NCBI RefSeq assembly: GCF_900446695.1
Contig: NZ_UAVP01000010.1
Span: forward strand, 1 to 64,000
Reading direction: 5' to 3'
Length of the DNA: 64,000 nucleotides
Source of the DNA: Capnocytophaga sputigena
GTDB lineage: Bacteria > Bacteroidota > Bacteroidia > Flavobacteriales > Flavobacteriaceae
Below are positions 38,195 through 47,919 of the stretch, in pieces. Positions within the stretch are counted from its first letter, which is position 1. Every line of letters begins with the position of its first letter. The position numbers and the translations under genes are program-made. Under the pieces are notes generated by a model that worked only from the letters and a program-made list of their open reading frames with translations, was not told where the DNA came from and made no database searches.

Positions 38195-38782
38195 TTATAA
38201 TTCTTTAAACGAATTAATAATCTCCTTCATTTGTTGGTAATGTTTTTCTTTTTTGTTAGCCAATGTCCACGTAAAGATTTGGTAGTACGTTTTCTTTGTT
38301 TGGATAATTGCTACCACATAAAACACTCCCATACCATTCACTTCTTCTGTAGTTTCTACTACAATAGCAGGATACTTGTTAATGGTCGTCTCGGTGATTT
38401 GCTTAGCAGTAGGGCGCATCATATTAGCTTCAGCCCAACCTTTTCTGCAAATCTCAAAGTAATTTCTGAGTTTAAACTTTTTGGCAAAAGCCTTTTTGCT
38501 GCGAATGCGTAGCGAATCTTTCAAAACCTCATAAAGCAAATCATTCACTTCCTCTCGATTTTCATCAATTACAGCTACAAAAAAATCTGTTTTGCGGTCA
38601 CCATACTGCAGAGAGGCTTGCTCGTAGAGGTTGTTCTGGTTAGTAAGAGAGTTAGGTAGTTTTACTTCATACTTGTCTTCTATGTTCACTACTTGAGAAG
38701 GTTCTGTTGAATTTTCACTTACTCTACAAGCAGTAGTCAAAAGAAAGAGCGCGATGAAGTGTAGTTTGCTGAAACGTTTCAT
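38195..38782 (-). CDS. Hypothetical lipoprotein
   Basis: A 195-residue lipoprotein with lipobox ending at Cys19 (FLLTTAC). The mature part has alternating strands and helices ('YEVKLPNSLTNQNNLYEQASLQYGDRKTDFFVAVID', 'YPAIVVETTEEVNGMGVFYVVAIIQTKKTYYQIFTWT'). This pattern resembles small PsbP/Mog1-like domains that probe stress or virulence factors, but I do not recognise a family with confidence. It is monocistronic with a promoter at 38810. Confidence 0.65.
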   Translation of the reverse strand: MKRFSKLHFIALFLLTTACRVSENSTEPSQVVNIEDKYEVKLPNSLTNQNNLYEQASLQYGDRKTDFFVAVIDENREEVNDLLYEVLKDSLRIRSKKAFAKKFKLRNYFEICRKGWAEANMMRPTAKQITETTINKYPAIVVETTEEVNGMGVFYVVAIIQTKKTYYQIFTWTLANKKEKHYQQMKEIINSFKEL

Positions 38783-38809
38783 CTCTTGCTAATTTAGTTT
38801 TTTCCGCTA

Positions 38810-38817
38810 CAAAAGTA
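38810..38817 (-). promoter_or_regulatory. -7 box TACTTTTG for the lipoprotein gene
   Basis: Complement of CAAAAGTA. A minus-strand TTG (38838-38840) is 20 bases upstream. Confidence 0.65.
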
Positions 38818-38916
38818 GATATAAATTTTCAATAAATCAATTTTTGTTAAAAAAAATAGTAAAAATGTTTTTTTTCTTCAGAAAAAAGATGGAATTTTGT
38901 GCCCAAAAATAACATA

Positions 38917-39567
38917 ATGCTACCGCTGAAAGACACATTAAAACACCAAGGATTACGCAATCAATTAGCTGATTTACTCAAAGAAAAAGGAATTAAAGAT
39001 GAACGAGTGTTAGCTGCTATTCGCGCTATTCCTCGCCATTTGTTTATGGATAGCAGTTTTGAAGATCATGCCTATCAAGATAAAGCCTTCCCAATAGGTG
39101 AAGACCAAACCATCTCTCAACCCTATACTGTCGCTTTCCAAACCGAATTACTACAAGTAGCTCCACATCAAAAAGTATTAGAAATAGGTACAGGTAGTGG
39201 TTATCAGTCTAGTGTACTCTTGTATTTAAATGTAAAACTCTACACAATTGAGCGCCAACAAAAACTCTTCAAGCAAGCCCAAATGCTGTTGCCTAAGCTC
39301 ATCAATAAACCAGTGCGTATGTATTTTGGTGATGGTTACAAAGGCTTGCCTAACGACGCTCCCTTCGATCGTATTTTAGTAACCGCAGGAGCGCCTTACG
39401 TACCCAATGCACTTCTATCACAATTAGCTATTGGAGGTCGTTTAGTGATCCCCATAGGTAATGATACTCAAACAATGACACTCTACGAACGCATTTCAGA
39501 AAAAGAATTTCACAAAACTGATTATGGTACTTTTCAATTCGTACCAATGTTAAAAGAAAAAAATTAG
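38917..39567 (+). CDS. pcm: Protein-L-isoaspartate O-methyltransferase
   Basis: A 216-residue enzyme that uses S-adenosylmethionine to repair isoaspartyl residues. SAM-binding motif I is 'VLEIGTGSGYQSSVL'. The family marks 'VLAAIRAIPRHLFM', 'AYQDKAFPIGEDQTISQPYTVAFQTELL', 'YFGDGYKGLPNDAPFDRILVTAGA' and 'GGRLVIPIG' are all present. ATG 38917 is preferred over a GTG at 38899, which overlaps a TTTG-containing promoter-like stretch. The next gene follows 27 bases later. Confidence 0.95.
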   Translation: MLPLKDTLKHQGLRNQLADLLKEKGIKDERVLAAIRAIPRHLFMDSSFEDHAYQDKAFPIGEDQTISQPYTVAFQTELLQVAPHQKVLEIGTGSGYQSSVLLYLNVKLYTIERQQKLFKQAQMLLPKLINKPVRMYFGDGYKGLPNDAPFDRILVTAGAPYVPNALLSQLAIGGRLVIPIGNDTQTMTLYERISEKEFHKTDYGTFQFVPMLKEKN

Positions 39568-39594
39568 CAAATTGATAAAAATAAGCCCAAAATT

Positions 39595-41697
39595 ATGAAA
39601 TATATACTTCCATTACTGTTCTGCTCTTTGAGCGTTTTGGCACAAAACAAAGATATACAAGGAGTCTACAAATTTAATTTACAGGATACTGGTGAGTTGC
39701 ATCTCAATAGCGACAATACCTATAATCTTACACTCTTCTCAGGGAGTTATTCCCTTGAAGGTGATAAAATTACCTTCACATCGGCACCTAATCCTTCATT
39801 TGAACTCCATAAAGAAGAGGGAAAATCATCCCAATTAGAACTTACATTTTATGTAGCTAATGAATTGGGAAACTATATCTATGTGGGTTATGAAAATGCT
39901 AAAGGTGAAGTGACCTATACTGCTCTAACGGCTTTACACCCAGTAAAATACTCAGAAGCCTTACGAGTAACCATTCCCCGCACCGAATATCTCTATTTGG
40001 TAGATACCCAAACGGCTGAATATGTACAACAGTTTATGGAACGCCAAAGCAACACTAAGGTGAAAGTAGAAAAGTTTGCCATAGGAAAACAAACCAATGC
40101 ACTGAAAATAAATTACCTCTCTCGTCCTCACAATATGTTAGAAGAGGTCGACTTTGTATACGATGCTCCTACCCAAAGTTTAATAATCGCCGATGCACAT
40201 ATAGGTTCCATAGCCCTATTCAAAAAGAAAAATAAAGCCACTTCTTCTCAGTTTCCTTTAGTGAGCATCAACCCCTTGCCTAATTGGCAACAGCAGCTTC
40301 ATAAAGCCTCTGCCGAATTAACAATTACTCCAGAAAAGACTCTAAAAGAAGCCTTACAGAAAGCTAAAAAAGAGCAACAACTCTTGGTAATACTCACGGA
40401 TGCTGAGGGTTGGAATGAGAAATTAGTGAATTATCTCACCGATAAATATAGCAAAGATTGGGAAGAGGAGGATGATAGCGAAGAAACACCTCAAATCACT
40501 CTGCCTTATGTTTATTATGTAGCGAGTCGTAAAGACCATAAATGGTTGAAAAAAAACGGATTCTCAACCACAACTCCCCAGCTGATAGTAGTAGGTGAGA
40601 ACGAAACTATTGTCTATTCACAACCGATAGACCCTGAGGCTGAATATTTCAATAATGCTATGGATGCCGAGGTGTATCAGGCTATAGAGCTCGCACGCAA
40701 AGTGGATAAAACACTCACCAATCCACAAGCACCCATCGCCGAAGTGCTACAAGTGATGAATGAAGTGTTTCAAGCTAATTACAAAGTGAATTTGTACTAT
40801 TTGCTCCCTAAAGTTGCCGAAACAGATGAAGAGGATCAAACCGACTATTTTTTAGGCTTACAACCTGAACGCATCTACCGTTTGCAACTTACTCCTGCAC
40901 AACTCGCTACTCAGTGGGAGCGTTTAGTAGCTCACTACAACGAAAAGAAACCTCTAAATCAATCTTATTACAGTTTGTTGGCGCGCAACTTTGGGGCAGC
41001 CTCCCTCTCACATAAAATATTCAACACTCCCAATCCATTAAGTCTTACCGATTATAAAGCAATTTGCTATTTGGTCGAAAATTACTCTGCTGTAAAAGAC
41101 GAAAAAATAGATGTATACACTACCTCCCTCTACCGCACGATTAAAGAATTAGCAACTAATAAAGTTGTACCTTTTAAAGAATTGCAACACACACTTTTAG
41201 AAGCTGAAAAACAACAATTGTTATCTCTTAATAACTTAGTAGATTTCTATGAAAAGTACACCCCTAATGAGCTTACATCTTTCTTTGTAACCTACTTCAA
41301 TACACTGAAAGCTGAAGGAAGTGGAAGTGTGCTTGCAGCCTTAGACAAGCGTTTTGAACAGCAAAAAGAGAATAACGATTGGAAGCGCTACAAATATCAA
41401 TTTGCTTTAGTAGACAATAATATAGCGTGGAAAGTTTTTGAAGAAGAAAATACCGATGTTTCTAAAGTAAACCAAGCTGTAGAATGGGCAAAAATAGCAG
41501 CAGACTTAGTCCCTGAGAACCCTTTTATGCTTGATACTCTGGCTTGTTTGCTCTATACTCAAGGTGATAAGGCTACCGCTTCATCTATTCAGCAAAAAGC
41601 AGTGAAACTGATGAAAATATTGGTAGAAACCGAAGAAGAGAGTGTTTCTGACCTCAAAGAAATGGAAAAACACCTTTCTATCTTCAATGCAAAATAA
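39595..41697 (+). CDS. Large exported protein of unknown function
   Basis: A 700-residue protein with a signal peptide (MKYILPLLFCSLSVLAQ). Residues ~20-110 look like a beta-sandwich ('GVYKFNLQDTGELHLNSDNTYNLTLFSGSYSLEGDKITFTS'). Residues ~240-360 have a layout reminiscent of a thioredoxin-like fold ('KEALQKAKKEQQLLVILTDAEGWNEKLVNYL', 'PYVYYVASRKDHKWLKKNGFSTTTPQLIVVGENETI') but no CxxC. The C-terminal ~250 residues are helical and TPR-like ('NQAVEWAKIAADLVPENPFMLDTLACLLYTQGDKATA'). Likely periplasmic. The family is not recognised. Confidence 0.7.
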   Translation: MKYILPLLFCSLSVLAQNKDIQGVYKFNLQDTGELHLNSDNTYNLTLFSGSYSLEGDKITFTSAPNPSFELHKEEGKSSQLELTFYVANELGNYIYVGYENAKGEVTYTALTALHPVKYSEALRVTIPRTEYLYLVDTQTAEYVQQFMERQSNTKVKVEKFAIGKQTNALKINYLSRPHNMLEEVDFVYDAPTQSLIIADAHIGSIALFKKKNKATSSQFPLVSINPLPNWQQQLHKASAELTITPEKTLKEALQKAKKEQQLLVILTDAEGWNEKLVNYLTDKYSKDWEEEDDSEETPQITLPYVYYVASRKDHKWLKKNGFSTTTPQLIVVGENETIVYSQPIDPEAEYFNNAMDAEVYQAIELARKVDKTLTNPQAPIAEVLQVMNEVFQANYKVNLYYLLPKVAETDEEDQTDYFLGLQPERIYRLQLTPAQLATQWERLVAHYNEKKPLNQSYYSLLARNFGAASLSHKIFNTPNPLSLTDYKAICYLVENYSAVKDEKIDVYTTSLYRTIKELATNKVVPFKELQHTLLEAEKQQLLSLNNLVDFYEKYTPNELTSFFVTYFNTLKAEGSGSVLAALDKRFEQQKENNDWKRYKYQFALVDNNIAWKVFEEENTDVSKVNQAVEWAKIAADLVPENPFMLDTLACLLYTQGDKATASSIQQKAVKLMKILVETEEESVSDLKEMEKHLSIFNAK

Positions 41698-41751
41698 CGG
41701 ACTTTTGATAAAAAATATACTCCTTTTTGCTGTTAAATAAAAATAATTATG

Positions 41752-41759
41752 TACTTTTG
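41752..41759 (+). promoter_or_regulatory. -7 box TACTTTTG for fabH-accB-accC
   Basis: TTG at 41727-41729 is 22 bases upstream. The box overlaps an in-frame codon at 41749, which rules out that earlier start. Confidence 0.7.
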
Positions 41760-41775
41760 CCCAAAATTTAATACA

Positions 41776-42786
41776 ATGGAGAAAATAACCGCTGCCATTA
41801 CGGCTGTCGGAGGTTATGTACCTGAAGATGTTCTAACCAATGAAATGTTAGAAAAAATGGTAGATACTAACGACGAGTGGATTTACACCCGTACAGGCAT
41901 CAAAGAAAGACGCATACTCAAAGACCCTAACAAAGGTTCATCATTTTTAGGAATTGAAGCCGCTAAAGACCTAATTCGCAAAAAAGGTCTCGACCCTAAA
42001 GAAATAGATTTAGTTATTTTAGCAACTGCTACCCCCGATATGCCTGTAGCTCTAACAGCTCCTTATGTAGCTTCACAAATAGGTGCTGTAAATGCTTTTT
42101 CATTCGATTTGCAAGCAGCTTGCTCAAGTTTCTTGTTCGGCGTTTCGGTAGCTGCTAAATACATAGAGTCAGGTCGTTATAAAAAAGTTCTCTTGGTAGG
42201 TGCCGATAAAATGTCATCTATTATTGATTATACCGACCGCGCTACCTGCATCATCTTTGGCGATGGAGGAGGAGCTGCACTCTTTGAACCTAACTATGAA
42301 GGTTTAGGTGTGCAAGACGAATTGTTGAGAAGTGATGGTATAGGGCGTAATTACCTATACATAAAAGCAGGTGGATCTCTCTGCCCTACTACAGCCGAAA
42401 CAGTAGCTAACAAAGAGCATTTTGTCTTCCAAGATGGTAAAACTGTCTTCAAATATGCCGTTACTGGAATGGCCGATATAGCCGAAGAACTCATCAAACG
42501 CAACGGCTTAACACGTGATGATATACAATGGCTCACTCCTCATCAAGCTAACAAACGTATCATCGATGCCACTGCCGAACGTATGGGCTTACCTGCCGAA
42601 AAAGTAATGCTCAATATCTATAAGTATGGCAATACTACTTCTGCAACCATTATCTTAGCCCTTAATGATTACGAACAACAACTCAAAAAAGGTGATAATA
42701 TAGTATTAGCCGCCTTTGGAGGTGGTTTCACTTGGGGAGCTGTTTACCTCAAATGGGCTTATGATGGAGCCCTTTATCACAAATAA
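41776..42786 (+). CDS. fabH: 3-oxoacyl-ACP synthase III (FabH)
   Basis: A 336-residue condensing enzyme that starts fatty-acid synthesis by joining an acyl-CoA primer with malonyl-ACP. The catalytic triad is C116 (LQAACSSFLFG), H256 (TPHQANKRI) and N286 (KYGNTTSAT). 'DEWIYTRTGIKERRI' and 'FGDGGGAALFEP' are family landmarks. ATG 41776 follows a promoter box by 16 bases. accB starts 32 bases after its stop. In many Flavobacteriia rpmF and a DUF177 gene precede fabH; they are absent here. Confidence 0.97.
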   Translation: MEKITAAITAVGGYVPEDVLTNEMLEKMVDTNDEWIYTRTGIKERRILKDPNKGSSFLGIEAAKDLIRKKGLDPKEIDLVILATATPDMPVALTAPYVASQIGAVNAFSFDLQAACSSFLFGVSVAAKYIESGRYKKVLLVGADKMSSIIDYTDRATCIIFGDGGGAALFEPNYEGLGVQDELLRSDGIGRNYLYIKAGGSLCPTTAETVANKEHFVFQDGKTVFKYAVTGMADIAEELIKRNGLTRDDIQWLTPHQANKRIIDATAERMGLPAEKVMLNIYKYGNTTSATIILALNDYEQQLKKGDNIVLAAFGGGFTWGAVYLKWAYDGALYHK

Positions 42787-42818
42787 AGAACAACCATAGA
42801 GAAAAATACAATATACGT

Positions 42819-43322
42819 ATGGATTTAAGAGACATTCAAAATTTAATTAAGTTTGTTGCCAAGTCAGGGGCAAGCGAAGTGAAATTGGAAATGGAAGATG
42901 TAAAAATCACCATTAAAACAAACCCTGATGAAAGTGGCAAAGAGCAAGTGTTTGTACAACAATTGCCTATAGCACAACAACTACCTCAGTTGCCTTTGCA
43001 ACAGTCAATACCTGTACAACAGCTCCCTGCAGCTGAACCTGCCGACAGCAAACCTGCAACACCTGCCGATGACGATAGCAAATATATTACTATCAAATCG
43101 CCAATGATTGGTACTTTTTATCGCCGTCCTGGTCCAGACAAACCTTTATTCGTAGAAGTAGGCTCTACCATATCAAAAGGTAGCGTGATTTGCATTATCG
43201 AGGCAATGAAACTCTTCAACGAAATAGAATCAGAAGTTTCTGGTAAGATTGTTAAAATATTGGTTGATGACTCTTCTCCTGTAGAGTTTGACCAACCTTT
43301 GTATTTAGTGGATCCATCCTAA
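42819..43322 (+). CDS. accB: Biotin carboxyl carrier protein of acetyl-CoA carboxylase
   Basis: A 167-residue carrier of the biotin arm in acetyl-CoA carboxylase. The biotinyl lysine is K131 in [10 protein letters not shown]. The C-terminal ~80 residues form the biotinyl domain ('[25 protein letters not shown]'). Between the N-terminal helix and this domain is a Pro/Gln/Ala-rich linker (residues ~45-85). It sits 11 bases upstream of accC, the partner subunit. Confidence 0.97.
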   Translation: MDLRDIQNLIKFVAKSGASEVKLEMEDVKITIKTNPDESGKEQVFVQQLPIAQQLPQLPLQQSIPVQQLPAAEPADSKPATPADDDSKYITIKSPMIGTFYRRPGPDKPLFVEVGSTISKGSVICIIEAMKLFNEIESEVSGKIVKILVDDSSPVEFDQPLYLVDPS

Positions 43323-43333
43323 ACCAAACAACT

Positions 43334-44686
43334 ATGTTTAAAAAAATATTAATTGCCAACCGTGGAGAAATTGCCTTGCGCGTCATACGTACGTGTCGCG
43401 AAATGGGTATCAAATCGGTAGCCGTGTATTCTACTGCCGATGCCGATAGCTTGCACGTACGCTTCGCCGATGAAGCTGTGTGTATAGGCCCTCCACCAAG
43501 CAAAGATTCATACTTAAAAATACCTAATATTATTGCTGCTGCCGAAATTACCAATGCCGATGCCATACACCCTGGCTATGGCTTCCTTTCGGAAAATGCT
43601 AAATTTTCTAAGATTTGTGCAGAACACGGCATTAAATTTATAGGTGCATCACCCGAAATGATTGAAAAAATGGGGGATAAAGCATCTGCCAAAGCTACTA
43701 TGAAAGCTGCTGGGGTGCCCACAGTACCTGGTTCCGACGGACTTGTAGAATCATTAGAACACGCTAAAAAAATAGCCGCTGAAATCGGTTATCCTGTGAT
43801 GCTAAAAGCTACTGCCGGTGGAGGTGGTCGTGGTATGCGCGATGTATGGAAAGAGGAAGACCTCGAAAAAGCCCTCAATAGCGCAATGCAAGAAGCAGGA
43901 GCTGCCTTTGGTAACGATGCTATGTATATGGAAAAACTTATCGTAGACCCTCGCCATATCGAAATTCAAATCGTGGGCGACCAATATGGTAAGGCTTGTC
44001 ACCTTTCTGAACGCGATTGCTCTATCCAGCGCCGCCACCAAAAACTTACCGAAGAAACACCATCGCCTTTTATGACCGATGATCTTCGCAAACGTATGGG
44101 GGAAGCTGCTGTAAAAGCTGCCGAGTTTATTAAATACGAAGGAGCAGGAACAGTAGAATTCTTGGTAGATAAAGATCGTAATTTCTACTTTATGGAGATG
44201 AACACTCGTATACAAGTAGAACACCCTATTACCGAACAAGTAATTGATTACGACCTTATTCGCGAACAAATATTAGTAGCAGCTGGAGTGCCTATTTCAG
44301 GCAAGAACTATACACCTAAGTTGCACGCTATTGAGTGCCGTATCAATGCCGAAGATCCTTACAACGATTTCCGTCCATCACCAGGTAAAATTACTACCTT
44401 GCACGCTCCAGGAGGTCACGGGGTACGTCTTGATACTCACGTATATAGTGGCTATGTAATTCCACCTAACTACGATTCTATGATAGCCAAGCTTATCACT
44501 ACAGCACAAACTCGTGAGGAGGCGATTGCCAAAATGAAACGCGCTTTAGATGAATTTGTAGTAGAAGGAGTAAAAACCACAATTCCATTCCACTTGCAAC
44601 TAATGGACGACCCCGATTACTTAGCTGGCAACTACACCACTAAGTTTATGGAGGACTTCAAAATGAAACCTCAAGTGGCAGAATAA
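43334..44686 (+). CDS. accC: Biotin carboxylase subunit of acetyl-CoA carboxylase
   Basis: A 450-residue ATP-grasp enzyme that carboxylates the biotin of AccB. N-terminal '[23 protein letters not shown]', the glycine-rich ATP loop '[16 protein letters not shown]', '[17 protein letters not shown]' and '[17 protein letters not shown]' mark the family, and the C-terminal biotin carboxylase cap ends near [10 protein letters not shown]. The length is typical. It forms an operon with fabH and accB and ends at a hairpin terminator. Confidence 0.98.
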   Translation: MFKKILIANRGEIALRVIRTCREMGIKSVAVYSTADADSLHVRFADEAVCIGPPPSKDSYLKIPNIIAAAEITNADAIHPGYGFLSENAKFSKICAEHGIKFIGASPEMIEKMGDKASAKATMKAAGVPTVPGSDGLVESLEHAKKIAAEIGYPVMLKATAGGGGRGMRDVWKEEDLEKALNSAMQEAGAAFGNDAMYMEKLIVDPRHIEIQIVGDQYGKACHLSERDCSIQRRHQKLTEETPSPFMTDDLRKRMGEAAVKAAEFIKYEGAGTVEFLVDKDRNFYFMEMNTRIQVEHPITEQVIDYDLIREQILVAAGVPISGKNYTPKLHAIECRINAEDPYNDFRPSPGKITTLHAPGGHGVRLDTHVYSGYVIPPNYDSMIAKLITTAQTREEAIAKMKRALDEFVVEGVKTTIPFHLQLMDDPDYLAGNYTTKFMEDFKMKPQVAE

Positions 44687-44712
44687 GCAACTCAAAAATG
44701 AATGTATTAATA

Positions 44713-44751
44713 AAAGGGACTGTCTAACTCACAAGGAAGATAGTCCCTTTT
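44713..44751 (+). terminator. Hairpin terminator after accC
   Basis: Stem AAAGGGACTGTCT (44713-44725) pairs with AGATAGTCCCTTT (44738-44750), with one G-U pair, followed by a T. Confidence 0.8.
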
Positions 44752-44775
44752 ATACCATTTTAAAACCATAACACA

Positions 44776-45483
44776 ATGAACGATAATATCAAAAACATCG
44801 ACACTACTTTTGAGCTTACCCCTGGGCTCAAAAAGCTACAAGGAGCTACTACCTATTTTGAGAAGCTCAAAGAAATGACCCTCTTAGGGGTAACCTCTGG
44901 AATGAAATCTTCAGGGAATATCATAGCACTGTTCTTACTGAATTTTTTATTCCTCATTATAGCGGGCTGTATAATAGGCTTTTCAAGTAAATTTGAATAC
45001 AAACAATTAGTTTATTTGGCTGTTGTAGTACTTTTAGGAGGACTTTTTGTGTTTTTGGCGGTAAAGCGTATGCTTTCCCTCTTACAATTAGATTATACGT
45101 TGTATGTTTTTAATCAATTTGAACCTTTTATTCGTAAAATATGCGCAGCTATTGTAGATAAAGCTGAAAAAAGTACTGAAAAAATAGTAACTACCGACCA
45201 AGTGAAAGGGGTTTTCAATACGTACATTTCTAAAATACCTCCTGTATTTCAACAAGTATTGTGGCTACTGCTCTCTCAAGTACCCGTAGTGGGCTTTGTA
45301 GCCGAAATCTATCGTACCCCTCTGCTCGATACTTATGAGAAGCGTAGTGATAGATTGGTAGCACGTGTAAAACAATACATACAGCACAATATAGAGATGC
45401 GTCGCAAAGCTAAATTTTTAGCTTGGGTACTCCCACTAAATATACTTTTGCAAATTATAGTAATATACTTATTGTCAAGATAA
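44776..45483 (+). CDS. Inner-membrane protein of unknown function
   Basis: A 235-residue protein with hydrophobic helices near residues 48-68, 77-97 and 213-233, and a further hydrophobic stretch near 155-175 ('VLWLLLSQVPVVGFVAEIY'). Between them is a charged helical domain ('FEPFIRKICAAIVDKAEKSTEKIV'). No motif or family is recognised. It starts 25 bases after the accC terminator and ends three bases before kdsB, so it is likely co-transcribed with kdsB. Confidence 0.65.
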   Translation: MNDNIKNIDTTFELTPGLKKLQGATTYFEKLKEMTLLGVTSGMKSSGNIIALFLLNFLFLIIAGCIIGFSSKFEYKQLVYLAVVVLLGGLFVFLAVKRMLSLLQLDYTLYVFNQFEPFIRKICAAIVDKAEKSTEKIVTTDQVKGVFNTYISKIPPVFQQVLWLLLSQVPVVGFVAEIYRTPLLDTYEKRSDRLVARVKQYIQHNIEMRRKAKFLAWVLPLNILLQIIVIYLLSR

Positions 45484-45486
45484 AAT

Positions 45487-46218
45487 ATGAAACTCATAGC
45501 AATGATACCTGCCCGTTATGGGGCAACTCGTTTTCCAGCCAAACTGATGCAAGATCTCTGTGGCAAACCCGTGATTGTACATACTTATCAGCGTGTAGCT
45601 GATACAAACTTGTTTGACCAAGTATATGTCGTAACCGATGACGACCGCATCGAAAATGCTATTCACGAGGTAGGAGGTAAGGTAATTCGCAGCCAGAAAG
45701 AGCACAATAGTGGTAGTGATCGTTTAGCTGAAGCATCGAAGGATTTAGAGGTAGATATCATTGTAAATGTACAAGGAGATGAACCTTTCACCGATAAGGA
45801 AAATCTACAAAAAGTAATAGATATTTTTGCTAATGACTCTCAAAAAAATATAGCTGTAGCGAGCCTAATGGAGCGTATTACCCACCCCGATGATATTGCG
45901 AACCCTAACAATGTGAAGGTAGTCGTAAATAAATTTAATGAAGCCCTCTATTTTTCTAGAAGTGTAATTCCTTTCCCACGGGATACCAATACTAAAGTGC
46001 CTTACTACAAGCATATAGGTATTTATGCTTATCGCAAAGACGCTTTGCAACAATTCACTCAGTTGCCTCCCTCCTTGTTAGAAGAGACCGAGAAATTAGA
46101 GCAACTTCGCTACTTAGAAAATGGTTTTAAAATACGCCTCGCAGTTACTGATATTCCCACTATAGGCATTGACACCCCCGAAGATTTGGAAAAAGCTCGC
46201 CAAAGACTCTCAAAATAG
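45487..46218 (+). CDS. kdsB: 3-deoxy-manno-octulosonate cytidylyltransferase
   Basis: A 243-residue enzyme that activates KDO with CTP for lipid A-core synthesis. The CTP-binding N-terminus is '[32 protein letters not shown]'. 'NVQGDEPF', '[21 protein letters not shown]', '[17 protein letters not shown]' and '[10 protein letters not shown]' are further family marks. It follows the membrane-protein gene by three bases. It shares the LPS theme with lptE elsewhere in the window. Confidence 0.96.
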   Translation: MKLIAMIPARYGATRFPAKLMQDLCGKPVIVHTYQRVADTNLFDQVYVVTDDDRIENAIHEVGGKVIRSQKEHNSGSDRLAEASKDLEVDIIVNVQGDEPFTDKENLQKVIDIFANDSQKNIAVASLMERITHPDDIANPNNVKVVVNKFNEALYFSRSVIPFPRDTNTKVPYYKHIGIYAYRKDALQQFTQLPPSLLEETEKLEQLRYLENGFKIRLAVTDIPTIGIDTPEDLEKARQRLSK

Positions 46219-46459
46219 AGAATAAAAAGTTATTAACAGATTTTTTAACATTTTCTTTAACAATGATTTTCAAATACTTATAAGAATGTTGATAACTTAT
46301 TGATAAAAAACTACTATACAAATTGCTTTTTTTATTTATCTTTGCTACCTGCAAGGCATAGTTATGGATAAAACTGCCTAATTCCTTAAGACATATAATA
46401 ACAAAACAAACAAAAAATTATCAATCTCATATAGATATGGGATTGTTTTATGTGAAAAA
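46219..46459 (+). promoter_or_regulatory. AT-rich ftsA upstream region with 12-base repeat and -7 box
   Basis: This is the longest gene-free stretch (241 bases). It holds three 12-base units beginning TTAACA (46233, 46245, 46257), and a TATCTTTG box (46337-46344) without a well-placed TTG. The ftsA ATG is about 115 bases further on, so a long leader is implied. No RNA gene or open reading frame was found in it. Confidence 0.55.
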
Positions 46460-47890
46460 ATGAAATATAAAAAGTATTACGTAGGGTTGGATATCGGTAC
46501 TACCAAGATTGTAGCTATGGTAGGTGCCAGAAACGAATATGGTAAAATTCAGATCTTAGGATATGGGCAAGCAAAAAGCGAAGGAATAAACAAAGGAGTG
46601 GTGAATAATATTGCCCAAACTTCTCAATCCATAATGGATGCTATCCAAGATGCAAAAGAAAAAACTGGTTTAGAAATCGAAAATGTAGTGGCTGGTATTG
46701 CAGGACAAAATATCATCAGTCGCTCTCATTCCGATTATATTATACGTGAAGACCCCGATAAACTTATAGATTTTGAAGACTTAGAACGCCTCAAAAATCG
46801 TGTTGATTCTATCCCCTTATCTCCAGGGCAGGAAATTATTCACGCTTTACCTCAAGACTATAAAGTAGACAACAATCTCGATGTGAAAGAACCTATTGGA
46901 ATGATGGGCTCACGTTTAGATGCTACTTTCCACTTAGTTATTGGGCAAGTCAATGCTATAAGAGCTATTTCTCGTTGCGTGGTGATGGCTCATTTAAAAC
47001 CCGTAGGGCTCACCTTAGAACCCATTGCTTCAGCAAGTGCTGTTCTTAGTGATGAAGAAAAAGATGCTGGAGTTGTGTTAGTAGATATAGGAGGTGGTAC
47101 TACCGATGTAGCTATTTTTAAAGATGGTATTATTCGCCATACAGCAGTGGTGCCTTTGGGTGGAAATATCATTACCGAAGATATCAAAGAAGGTTGTGGC
47201 ATATTGGCACGCCAAGCCGAAATGTTAAAAGTACAATACGGATCCGCTTGGCCTGGTGAAAATCGCGACAACGAAATCGTTTCTATACCAGGGATTAGAG
47301 GTAAAGAGCCACGCGAAATATCTCTTAAAAACCTCTCTAAAATTATCCACGCCCGCGTAAGCGAAATTATCAATTTGGTCTTCAACGTAATCAAAAGTTA
47401 TGGACACGAAGAACCTAAAAAGAAACTTATTTCAGGCATCGTGCTAACTGGTGGTGGTAGCCAGCTCAAACATATTGTACAATTAGTAGAGTATATCACC
47501 GGAATGGATACCCGTATAGGTTACCCTGATGAGCACTTAGCAAGCAATTCTGATAACCGACTCACTTCTCCTATCTATGCTACAGCTATAGGATTGGTGA
47601 TGAGTGCTATTGAAAATGAAGCTGAAGAACAATTCAAAAAACGATTGGAAGAACTTAAAGTTCAAGAAGTAGAAGCTGCAAAAAATACAGAAACTACCCT
47701 ATTCCAAGAAAAACCAATAGACCCTGTAGCTCAAAATATTACCATAGTAGATGATACTGTTACTACTACTAAAGAAGAACTACAACCTATAGAAGAATAT
47801 AATGATGAAAAACCTAAAACAAATGAAGGTTTTTTAGCAAAAATCAATAAATTTATCTCTAAATATATAGGAGAAACGGACGACGAGTAA
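46460..47890 (+). CDS. ftsA: Cell division protein FtsA
   Basis: A 476-residue actin-like protein that tethers FtsZ to the membrane and recruits the divisome. Motifs: phosphate 1 'VGLDIGTTKIVAMVG', 'VLVDIGGGTTDVAIFKDG' (phosphate 2), 'ISGIVLTGGGSQLKHI' (adenosine) and the 1C-domain insertion between. The C-terminal region is acidic and ends with an amphipathic 'GFLAKINKFISKYIGE' helix, the membrane tether. ftsZ follows 29 bases later. ftsQ and murC, which precede ftsA in many Bacteroidota, are replaced here by kdsB. Confidence 0.97.
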   Translation: MKYKKYYVGLDIGTTKIVAMVGARNEYGKIQILGYGQAKSEGINKGVVNNIAQTSQSIMDAIQDAKEKTGLEIENVVAGIAGQNIISRSHSDYIIREDPDKLIDFEDLERLKNRVDSIPLSPGQEIIHALPQDYKVDNNLDVKEPIGMMGSRLDATFHLVIGQVNAIRAISRCVVMAHLKPVGLTLEPIASASAVLSDEEKDAGVVLVDIGGGTTDVAIFKDGIIRHTAVVPLGGNIITEDIKEGCGILARQAEMLKVQYGSAWPGENRDNEIVSIPGIRGKEPREISLKNLSKIIHARVSEIINLVFNVIKSYGHEEPKKKLISGIVLTGGGSQLKHIVQLVEYITGMDTRIGYPDEHLASNSDNRLTSPIYATAIGLVMSAIENEAEEQFKKRLEELKVQEVEAAKNTETTLFQEKPIDPVAQNITIVDDTVTTTKEELQPIEEYNDEKPKTNEGFLAKINKFISKYIGETDDE

Positions 47891-47919
47891 AGTATAAAAC
47901 AAATAATTATGATTTAGAT

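Noticed and set aside
43802-44269. 155-codon open frame on the minus strand within accC
   Set aside because: It lies wholly inside a strongly conserved gene on the other strand and has no start context or family resemblance; a shadow frame.
46219-46459. RNA gene or riboswitch upstream of ftsA
   Set aside because: The region is AT-rich without a stable stem set or a known riboswitch core; only repeats and a -7 box were found.
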